Program-made: the position numbers and the translations under genes
Shown: in pieces, positions 1-5,557 of the stretch
Layout: each line of letters begins with the position of its first letter
How positions within the stretch are numbered: the stretch's first letter is position 1
Notes under the pieces: generated by a model
Seen by the model: the letters and a program-made list of their open reading frames with translations, nothing else
What the model was told of the DNA's origin: nothing
Database searches by the model: none
Assembly (NCBI GenBank): GCA_016938395.1
Contig: JAFGUS010000107.1
Span: forward strand, 1-18,368
Direction of reading: 5' to 3'
Source: Coriobacteriia bacterium
Lineage (GTDB): Bacteria; Actinomycetota; Coriobacteriia; Anaerosomatales; Anaerosomataceae
DNA length: 18,368 nt

Positions 1-65
1 CCCGGGAGCGCGCGCGGCAGGCCGGCGATCGCGTGGCGGAACTGCGTGAGCAGCAGACCGAGTAA
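1..65 (+). CDS. C-terminal fragment of an unidentified protein
   Basis: The window opens inside a reading frame whose codons run from position 3 to a TAA at 63-65. The 20 visible residues (RERARQAGDRVAELREQQTE) are charged and helix-forming, as at the end of a coiled coil or a cytoplasmic tail. The frame is open to the left edge, so the gene begins outside the window. There is too little to name a family. The next gene starts 87 bases later. Confidence 0.4.
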   Translation, partial: RERARQAGDRVAELREQQTE

Positions 66-85
66 CCCCGATGACCGCACGTCGA

Positions 86-117
86 CCTGGAGCGAGCCAG
101 GCGGCACCGTCGGTGCC
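86..117 (+). other. Two short inverted repeats after the upstream stop codon
   Basis: CCTGG (86-90) pairs with CCAGG (97-101), and GGCACC (103-108) pairs with GGTGCC (112-117) around a 3-base loop. They lie between the stop at 65 and the next start at 153. They could help end the upstream transcript, but there is no T-run, so a terminator call is weak. Confidence 0.25.
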
Positions 118-152
118 TGTCTGAGCCCGCAGAGCACGAGAGAGGACCGCAC

Positions 153-896
153 ATGACAGACGCATTCTGGTCGAGCTGGTGGTGGCCGCTTGTCACCGGA
201 CTCATAGGCTTCGCGTACGTGGGACTGCTGCTCGCACAGTGGGCGCGGCGACGCAAGCCGCACCAGCTCGCGTGGGCGGCCGGGTTCGGGTTCTACGCAG
301 TCGCCGCGGTCATGGAGGCGTACTCGGAGTACTCGGGGGCCTGGAATCCCACCGTGTATCGCATCTACATCGTGCTCGCCGCGTCCCTCGTGGGCTTCCT
401 CGGCCTCGGCACGCTCTATCTGGTGATCAAGCGGCGCGCGATCGGGCACGCGTACCTGGCGTTCATCCTCGTCTGTCTCGCGATCTTCTTCTACGGCACC
501 TTCACCACAGAGCTCATCACCTCGCAGCTCGTGCCGGGCATCACCGTGGGCGGCACCGCGCTCGGCAGCGGCGGTTCGTTCCCGCGCGTGATGTCGCTAC
601 CCTTCAACATCACGGGCACGCTGCTCTTGCTCGGTGGCTCGGCGTACTCGATCATCCGCTTCTGGCCGAAGCGCGAGTACCGCTATCGCGTCTGGGCCAA
701 CGTGCTCATCATCATCGGCACGCTCATCATCGCGGGCGCCGGCTCGATGGCGCGCGCAGGTCAGACGGTCGGCCTCTACCCGGCTGAGATGGTGGCGAGT
801 GCTGTGTTGCTCGCGGGCTTCCTGATGGCGGGGACGCTCGAGAAGGGCGCCCGTGCGGTCAAGGAGCGCCTCGAGAGCGGACGTCAGTCGGCATAG
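153..896 (+). CDS. Seven-helix integral membrane protein, unknown function
   Basis: The predicted protein has 247 residues. Seven hydrophobic segments are visible at roughly residues 10-30, 39-57, 68-92, 99-117, 149-168, 181-201 and 210-230, followed by a short basic/acidic helix (LEKGARAVKERLESG). There is no signalling or enzymatic domain, no CxxCH motif and no obvious metal-binding cluster. The ATG is preceded by GAGAGGA at a good distance, which fixes the start. The gene overlaps the convergent Crp/Fnr gene tail-to-tail by 13 bases. Seven-helix input modules of sensor proteins look similar, but no output domain is attached here. I do not recognise a family; membrane location is the only firm statement. 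Confidence 0.8.
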   Translation: MTDAFWSSWWWPLVTGLIGFAYVGLLLAQWARRRKPHQLAWAAGFGFYAVAAVMEAYSEYSGAWNPTVYRIYIVLAASLVGFLGLGTLYLVIKRRAIGHAYLAFILVCLAIFFYGTFTTELITSQLVPGITVGGTALGSGGSFPRVMSLPFNITGTLLLLGGSAYSIIRFWPKREYRYRVWANVLIIIGTLIIAGAGSMARAGQTVGLYPAEMVASAVLLAGFLMAGTLEKGARAVKERLESGRQSA

Positions 897-1591
897 CCGC
901 TGCCCATGCGCGCGAGCGCGCCCACGTCGAAGACGAGGACGTCGGCTCCACGCACCTCGAGCACCCCCGCGTCGCGCAGGCGGGCGAACGCACGCGAGAG
1001 CGTCTCGGGAACGGTGCCGAGAGCCGAGGCGAGCTCGGACTTCGGGATGCCGAGCGGCACGAGCAGCCCCTCGGACGTGGCGCTTCCCGCTGCGAGCGAG
1101 CGCTGAAAGAGGTAGCGCGCGAGCCGGCCCGGGACGTCGAGTGATAGCGTCTGCACCACACCGGTGAGGCTCACCACCTGCCCGGCGAGATCCGCCACGA
1201 GCGCGCGCGCGACGCCGGGATCGTCGGCGAGCACCGCGAAGAGCGTCTCCCGGTCGAGCCACGCGACGCTCACCGGCGTGGCGGCGTCCACGTACGCGGG
1301 ATTGCGCCCACCGGCGAGAGAGGCCGCTGCCGCGAACGCGTCGCCGCTCTCCATAGTCTCCAGCAGCACCGTGCGCCCGTCGGCGGTGAGGTGGTAGACC
1401 CTTACGCGGCCCGTCACCACCACGCCGAAGCGCTCGGCCGGATCTCCCTCCGCGGCGAGCACGGTGCCGCGCGATGCCTCCTGGACGGTCGCGGCGGCGG
1501 CGAGTCGTGTGACCGCGCGATCACCTGCGGTGCGCCAGAGCCGGCACGCGCGGAGTGCGGCCAGCACGTCGGGTCTCTGGGTCGGTGTCAC
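884..1591 (-). CDS. Crp/Fnr-family transcription regulator (DNR/NnrR/HcpR-like)
   Basis: The 235-residue protein has an N-terminal cyclic-nucleotide-binding-type beta-roll (about 15-120), a long dimer helix (about 125-165) and a C-terminal winged helix-turn-helix (about 175-225). The recognition helix TVPETLSRAFARL carries the E-x2-S-R signature (E196, S199, R200) of FNR-type readers of TTGA half-sites. The Glu-containing cAMP pocket of CRP is replaced by DAFAAAAS, so cAMP is unlikely. Only one Cys lies in the N-terminal half, so an FNR-type Fe-S cluster is also unlikely. Haem-based NO sensing as in DNR would fit but is inference. The start is GTG at 1591, with AGGAGGG eight bases upstream; a TTG eight codons earlier would place that ribosome site inside the gene. 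It is divergent from the ygbA-like gene across a matching palindrome. Confidence 0.85.
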   Translation of the reverse strand: MTPTQRPDVLAALRACRLWRTAGDRAVTRLAAAATVQEASRGTVLAAEGDPAERFGVVVTGRVRVYHLTADGRTVLLETMESGDAFAAAASLAGGRNPAYVDAATPVSVAWLDRETLFAVLADDPGVARALVADLAGQVVSLTGVVQTLSLDVPGRLARYLFQRSLAAGSATSEGLLVPLGIPKSELASALGTVPETLSRAFARLRDAGVLEVRGADVLVFDVGALARMGSGYAD

Positions 1592-1629
1592 AGACGCTCC
1601 CTCCTGTGCGCTCAACGTTCGCGTTCCGC

Positions 1630-1643
1630 TTGACGCACGTCAA
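1630..1643. promoter_or_regulatory. FNR-type operator palindrome TTGAC-N4-GTCAA
   Basis: The sequence TTGACGCACGTCAA is a perfect inverted repeat with the 5-4-5 geometry of FNR/DNR-family sites. It sits in the 150-base gap between the divergent Crp/Fnr gene and the ygbA-like gene. The regulator's E-x2-S-R recognition helix is the type that reads TTGA cores, so it is the natural candidate to bind here. The centre (1636.5) lies about 42 bases before a start point predicted from a -10-like TACGCT at 1667-1672, which is class II activator spacing. The -10 match is only moderate. The regulator may also control itself from this site. Confidence 0.65.
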
Positions 1644-1666
1644 GGACGTGGCCGGTCCCGGCGCGG

Positions 1667-1672
1667 TACGCT
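1667..1672 (+). promoter_or_regulatory. Candidate -10 element for the ygbA-like gene
   Basis: TACGCT matches TATAAT at three of six positions, including the key first two and last bases. It has no -35 hexamer; the palindrome at 1630-1643 occupies that place, as in activator-dependent class II promoters. Predicted transcription start is near 1679, giving a leader of about 60 bases. Confidence 0.35.
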
Positions 1673-1742
1673 GCGCCGCAGGACGCACTACCACAGCCCG
1701 AACGGAGCCCGACTGCACGTGAACGAGCGGTTCGCCGAACGC

Positions 1743-2174
1743 ATGAGTGACCCCGAGGTGCAAAGCGACACCAAGACGCTCGGCGACTTCACGCGCATCT
1801 ACTGCAACGCTCACCACCGGGACCGTGTGCGGCAGCCACTCGAAAGCGACGCTGCCACGCTCGGCGTGTACGGCCGCAGGCAACTCGTGCTCTGTGCCGA
1901 GTGCGCCGGGCACCTGCGCTACGGGGAGAAGCGTCTCGCGTACTGCCCGAAGGACCCGAAGCCGTTCTGCTCGTACTGCGACTCGCACTGCTACTCGGCG
2001 GAAGAAGCCGCGTGGCAGCGCCAGATGATGCGGTACAGCGGGCCACGCTCGGCGCTCCACGGGTACGCGATCGCCGGTATCAGGCATGCGCTGGTCGGAC
2101 GCGCCGCTCGCAAGGAGCACGAGGCGCGGATGCGCGCCGATTCGGCGTCTTCTGAGAATGGAACAGACGGGTAG
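1743..2174 (+). CDS. ygbA: YgbA-family Cys-rich protein (nitrosative-stress associated, PF11756-like)
   Basis: The 143-residue protein has the hallmark order of the YgbA_NO family: IYCNAHH (C21, H24, H25), LCAEC (C51, C54), CP (C68), FCSYCDSHCY (C76, C79, H82, C83) and then MMRYSGPR (95-102). The seven Cys and paired His suggest a zinc or iron site. In enterobacteria the family is induced by nitrogen-oxide stress through NsrR and supports recovery from nitric oxide; the biochemical role is not established. Here the putative FNR-type operator at 1630-1643 replaces NsrR control. ATG 1743 is chosen because the conserved part begins soon after. GTG 1719 is an in-frame alternative; neither has a strong ribosome site. 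About 35 residues follow the family core as a charged tail. The frame stays open upstream to about 1464, but that part lies antisense to the regulator and is not credited. Confidence 0.75.
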   Translation: MSDPEVQSDTKTLGDFTRIYCNAHHRDRVRQPLESDAATLGVYGRRQLVLCAECAGHLRYGEKRLAYCPKDPKPFCSYCDSHCYSAEEAAWQRQMMRYSGPRSALHGYAIAGIRHALVGRAARKEHEARMRADSASSENGTDG

Positions 2175-2219
2175 CGCCACGCTGGCGCCCCGAGAGACAC
2201 GCAAGCCGCAAACGCGGCT
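2174..2219 (+). other. Tandem stem-loops between ygbA-like gene and ferredoxin
   Basis: GCGCCA (2174-2179) pairs with TGGCGC (2183-2188), and AGCCGC (2204-2209) pairs with GCGGCT (2214-2219) around AAAC. Both are perfect 6-bp stems in a 64-base gap. There is no T-tract, so they look like mRNA processing or stability elements, or a leader structure for the ferredoxin, rather than a clear terminator. Confidence 0.35.
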
Positions 2220-2238
2220 CGCACGAGAGAGGAATCCC

Positions 2239-2625
2239 ATGTCTACCACCACCATCCGCCAGATCGTCCGCACCGACGAGGATCTCTGCACCGGCTGCGG
2301 CCTGTGTGTCAGCCCGTGCGCCGAGGGCGCGATCGTCATGGTCGATGGCAAGGCAAAGGTCATCCGCGAGGAACTCTGCGACGGGGCCGGCTTCTGCCTC
2401 GGCGTCTGCCCCACCGGCGCGCTCACGCTGGAGTACCGGGAAGCCGTGCCGTTCGACCATGACGCGGCCGAGGCCATCGTCGCCGAGAAGCAGCAGAACT
2501 ACATCCCGCAGGTGTGCTTCCGGTGCGGAGCCGACGAAGACCACGTGCCGCTGCTGCCCGTGCGCCAGGAGGGTCGCAGCGAGTGGGTCTGCACGCGCTG
2601 CCTGCCCACGCTGATCCACGGGTAG
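2239..2625 (+). CDS. Ferredoxin with one canonical [4Fe-4S] motif, one variant motif and a zinc-ribbon-like tail
   Basis: The 128-residue protein begins with a bacterial 2x[4Fe-4S] ferredoxin fold. Motif one is canonical: C17-x2-C20-x2-C23-x3-C27. Motif two is C47-x5-C53-x3-C57-P: Ala50 stands where the second Cys would be, giving CDGAGFC. Related CDGxGxC motifs occur in ferredoxins found near hybrid cluster protein genes (family recollection, not searched). After residue 70 comes an added domain with C93-x2-C96 and C118-x2-C121, which looks like a zinc ribbon or rubredoxin-like knuckle. The start is ATG 2239 behind GAGAGAGGA. It probably carries electrons in the cytoplasm for a reductase outside this window. 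It follows the ygbA-like gene on the same strand and is 14 bases from the cytochrome gene, so co-expression is likely. Confidence 0.85.
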   Translation: MSTTTIRQIVRTDEDLCTGCGLCVSPCAEGAIVMVDGKAKVIREELCDGAGFCLGVCPTGALTLEYREAVPFDHDAAEAIVAEKQQNYIPQVCFRCGADEDHVPLLPVRQEGRSEWVCTRCLPTLIHG

Positions 2626-2639
2626 AGCGCGGCGTAGCG

Positions 2640-2951
2640 ATGAAGACCCTCACGCGTGTGGGCGTCGGGCTCGGCGTCACACTCTTCGTACTGGCGGCCG
2701 TCGCCGTGACCGTGTTCGCGATCGGCACGCCGGTCGCGCCGCCAGCGCCCTCACCCGGCGTGGCGCTGCCCGAGGCCAGTCCCGCGTCCACCGCCGCGCC
2801 CTCAGCGGCGGGCGCGGGGCCGCTCGCCATCGAGATACCGGGCTGTGTCTGCCATAGCGACGACCCACAGGTGGTGGCGGAGCACGCCGCCTATCGGATG
2901 AGCGAGTGTTTCGACTGTCATCAGGACGGGGCACCTGCGATGGGGCAGTGA
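2640..2951 (+). CDS. Small membrane-anchored c-type cytochrome-like protein
   Basis: The 103-residue protein has an N-terminal hydrophobic anchor or uncleaved signal (about 5-28), an Ala/Pro/Ser-rich linker (29-63), then a short domain with CVCH (C69, C71, H72) and CFDCH (C90, C93, H94). Only the second is a standard CxxCH haem c site; the first is CxCH, one residue short. His82 and Met87 between them could be axial ligands. It probably acts outside the membrane as an electron shuttle. The ATG lies 14 bases after the ferredoxin stop with no strong ribosome site, suggesting translational coupling. A CcsA-like assembly protein is encoded about 2.6 kb away on the other strand. Whether one or two haems are attached cannot be decided from sequence. 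Confidence 0.7.
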   Translation: MKTLTRVGVGLGVTLFVLAAVAVTVFAIGTPVAPPAPSPGVALPEASPASTAAPSAAGAGPLAIEIPGCVCHSDDPQVVAEHAAYRMSECFDCHQDGAPAMGQ

Positions 2952-3040
2952 CGACGTGACGGAGTGACCTGCGGCTGGGGTATCATGGCCTGGAGGCGCC
3001 CGAGCCCGGCGCCCGCGTCACATCGAGCGCGGGAGGCACG

Positions 3041-4891
3041 ATGTCCCAGGTCATGGAGCACGTCCATCAGCTCGCCGACGTCATCGGCCCGCGTCCTGCC
3101 ACCACCGACGCCGAGGCGCAGGCGGCCGACTACATCGAGGACGTCTTCACGGCGCGCGGGCTGGACGTCGAACGGCAGGAGTTCGACTCGCCCAGGACCG
3201 GCGGGTGGCCGTTCGTCATCATCCATCTGCTGACTATTGGCGGCGCGGTGCTGTCGATGTGGTGGAGCCTGCCGGGGCTTCTTGCAGCACTCGTTGGGGC
3301 GGTGCTCCTCTGGCTCGAACTCGACACGCGGTTCAGCCTCGCACGCCTCCTGCCCAAGGGTCCGAGCCAGAACATCATCGCCCGTCACGTGCCGAGGGTG
3401 CGTCGTGGCGAGCGCCTGAAGTGCGTCGTCATCGTCGCGCACTACGACTCGGCCAAGGCGTCGCTCGCCTATAGCCCCGGCCTCGTCAAGCATCGGGCGC
3501 TCATCGTCACTCTCACCCTGTGGCTCTCGGTGGCCGTCGCCGTGATCGTGGCGTTCGGCGCGCTGCCGTTCACCGCGGCCCTCAAGCCGTGGACCGGGTA
3601 CGTGGCCGTGGCTGTCGCAGTGCCGCTCCTTCTCCCGCTCGTCTTCGCGTTGCATCGTGAGCTGCTCGCGCATGCAGTCGACGGCGCCAACGACAACGCC
3701 TCCGGTGTTGCCGTCATGCTCAGCGTCATGGATGCCATCGTCCCGGAGAGCGAGCAAACGCACCCGCGGCGAGCTCCGGTCCGGCGCAGCGCCGAGGAGG
3801 CGTACGCGGCCGAGGTGGTACCTGAGGACGTGCTCCTCGAATACCGTGCGGCCGGGGAGCTCCCCGCAGAGCAGGTCGCACCGGTGCCTGAGGACGCCGG
3901 CGGCCTTACATTCGACGGTCTCGGCGATGTCGACTGGGAGACGGGCCCGATCGAGACGGCCCGACCCGTACCGGAGCGCACGCCCACCCCGCCCCCCGCG
4001 ATCGCGTTCGAGGATGAGCCGGACGGTACCTCATCCGGACGCGACGACTGGCGCGCCGAGGGCACCTACCGCTCCGCTGCGTCTGCGTCATGGAACGAAC
4101 CCGAGGACGACGAGAGCCAGGAGCGCCTCGACTTCGGTGGTGCCGACGAAGCTCCACCAGTGCCTCGACCGCCAGAGTCGCGGTCGGAGCGCGCGGAGCC
4201 GGCCGCTGACCGCACGGCCGGTCGCGAGGGAGCGCGCGGAATCAGGGAGTGGCTCGGCGTGGGCGCCGGCTTCGACGTGCGCAAGGCCGGCAAGGACATC
4301 GGGAGCTGGGACAACCTCGACTCGGATGAAGAGGACGAGTTCGGTTTCAAGGCGGGCAACGCGGGCGGCGACGTGCCGTTGGAGATCGTGAGCGCCGACG
4401 AGGCAGCCCGGATCCGCAGGCGTGTCACCGAAGGCGTGGACCGCGCGCTTTCCGAGAAGGAAGTGTGGTTCGTCGCGACCGGTGCCCAGGAGTCGGGTGG
4501 TTGGGGGATGCGCGCCCTGCTCGATGCGTACGGCGACGATCTGCGCGACGCGTTCATCATCAACATCGACGGGGTCGGCGCTGGGACGGTCTCCTTCGTG
4601 ACCGAGGAGGGCCTCGTACGGCGCTACCGCGCCGATCGCAGGCTCACCGCACAGGCCAAGCGAACGGCCCGCGAGAACACACTGTCGGTCAAGGGGCGGC
4701 GTCTGGCGGGAGTGCTCACGGATGCCACTCCCGCACTCGCCCGCAAGTTCCGCGTGATGAGCATCGTCGGCTTCGACATCAACGGGCGCCTGCCCGACTG
4801 GCACTGGCACACCGACACCGTCGAGGGGGTCTCCGAGCAGACAGCCGAGGCTGCGGCCGGGTTCGTGACGGCACTGCTGCGCGAGTTCTAA
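3041..4891 (+). CDS. M28-type peptidase homologue with membrane hairpins and long acidic insert
   Basis: The 616-residue protein has the M28 zinc aminopeptidase motifs in order: HYD (H134, D136), GANDNASG (D218), GAQE (Q483, E484), NIDG (D510) and WHWHTD (H588, H590). Family zinc ligands correspond to H134, D218, E484, D510 and H590. The usual general-base Glu before the ligand Glu is Gln483, so activity may be lost or changed. Two hydrophobic hairpins (about 56-94 and 153-204) are built into the fold; the loop 95-152 is rich in Arg/Lys, so the positive-inside rule puts the catalytic part in the cytoplasm. Residues about 235-450 are a Pro/Asp/Glu/Arg-rich, probably disordered insert. The start has GGGAGG five bases upstream. 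The 3' end overlaps the convergent membrane gene by 4 bases. No substrate can be named. Confidence 0.8.
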   Translation: MSQVMEHVHQLADVIGPRPATTDAEAQAADYIEDVFTARGLDVERQEFDSPRTGGWPFVIIHLLTIGGAVLSMWWSLPGLLAALVGAVLLWLELDTRFSLARLLPKGPSQNIIARHVPRVRRGERLKCVVIVAHYDSAKASLAYSPGLVKHRALIVTLTLWLSVAVAVIVAFGALPFTAALKPWTGYVAVAVAVPLLLPLVFALHRELLAHAVDGANDNASGVAVMLSVMDAIVPESEQTHPRRAPVRRSAEEAYAAEVVPEDVLLEYRAAGELPAEQVAPVPEDAGGLTFDGLGDVDWETGPIETARPVPERTPTPPPAIAFEDEPDGTSSGRDDWRAEGTYRSAASASWNEPEDDESQERLDFGGADEAPPVPRPPESRSERAEPAADRTAGREGARGIREWLGVGAGFDVRKAGKDIGSWDNLDSDEEDEFGFKAGNAGGDVPLEIVSADEAARIRRRVTEGVDRALSEKEVWFVATGAQESGGWGMRALLDAYGDDLRDAFIINIDGVGAGTVSFVTEEGLVRRYRADRRLTAQAKRTARENTLSVKGRRLAGVLTDATPALARKFRVMSIVGFDINGRLPDWHWHTDTVEGVSEQTAEAAAGFVTALLREF

Positions 4892-5547
4892 TCGTCGTTG
4901 GTGGTATCGGGTAGCGGGGCGCGGGACGAGCTGCGTGCGTAGAACGCAAGCACAGAACCGCCCGTAAGGGCGATCGCCGCGACCGCGAACACCGGCAGCA
5001 TGAGCGGTGAGTCCTGCAGCGCCACGACCACGAGCGCGAACAGGATGAACCCGAGGTGCAGCACTCCCGAGCCGGTGCGCACCAGGCGGCCCTCACTCAC
5101 ATACCCGAGGTTCCGGGCTCCGGCGAGCGTGAGAACCACTACCGCCACCTGGATGACCCCGGCCGCTACCAGGTAGGCTGCGATGCCGGTCGCGGCAGAA
5201 CCGCTCGCGGCCCACACGATCGCACCACCGGCCACCATCACGGCGGAGACGGCCACGAGTGACCGGCGGGCGAAAAGGCGCTTGGGCACGCACAGCCCCA
5301 TGACCACGATGAGCGCGATGACGAGCGGTCCTGCGATGGCGTTCATCGTGCCGATGAAGGCGGCGTAGCCCTGCTGCTCGAAATCGGGCTGTGTTCGGTA
5401 CGCCCACCATGCGTAGAGCGTGCCGAGCAGCGACTGCGCCCCCAGGGCGCCGAGTAGCCCTACGGTGAGCAGGACGAGGGTGAAGTCCCAGCCGCCGTGC
5501 CGAGCCGCGTGGCCTACGGCATCCGATTCTGTGTCGTGTCCGCTCAT
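4888..5547 (-). CDS. Six-helix membrane protein next to the CcsA-like gene
   Basis: The 219-residue protein shows about six hydrophobic segments (roughly 22-46, 66-88, 94-112, 118-142, 158-178 and 184-204), with a His-containing polar N-terminus and a short charged C-terminus. No family is recognised. It starts 10 bases after the stop of the CcsA-like gene, with a GGAGA ribosome site, so the two are one transcript. The position suggests a partner in haem export or cytochrome c assembly, filling the place a CcsB/ResB protein often takes. It has no ResB-like large extracytoplasmic domain, so it is not a plain CcsB. A quinol- or electron-handling subunit is another possibility. Confidence 0.65.
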   Translation of the reverse strand: MSGHDTESDAVGHAARHGGWDFTLVLLTVGLLGALGAQSLLGTLYAWWAYRTQPDFEQQGYAAFIGTMNAIAGPLVIALIVVMGLCVPKRLFARRSLVAVSAVMVAGGAIVWAASGSAATGIAAYLVAAGVIQVAVVVLTLAGARNLGYVSEGRLVRTGSGVLHLGFILFALVVVALQDSPLMLPVFAVAAIALTGGSVLAFYARSSSRAPLPDTTNDD

Positions 5548-5557
5548 CGGCTTCTCC

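Noticed and set aside
1592..1615. TTG start for the Crp/Fnr regulator
   Set aside because: It would place the strong AGGAGGG site inside the coding region; GTG at 1591 fits that site at the right distance.
1464..1742. Long N-terminal extension of the ygbA-like reading frame
   Set aside because: It lies antisense to the regulator and through the promoter gap and operator, and its residues do not resemble the family. The conserved part begins near 1780.
2174..2219. Rho-independent terminator after the ygbA-like gene
   Set aside because: The stems are only 6 bp each and no T-run follows, so they are listed as unexplained stem-loops.
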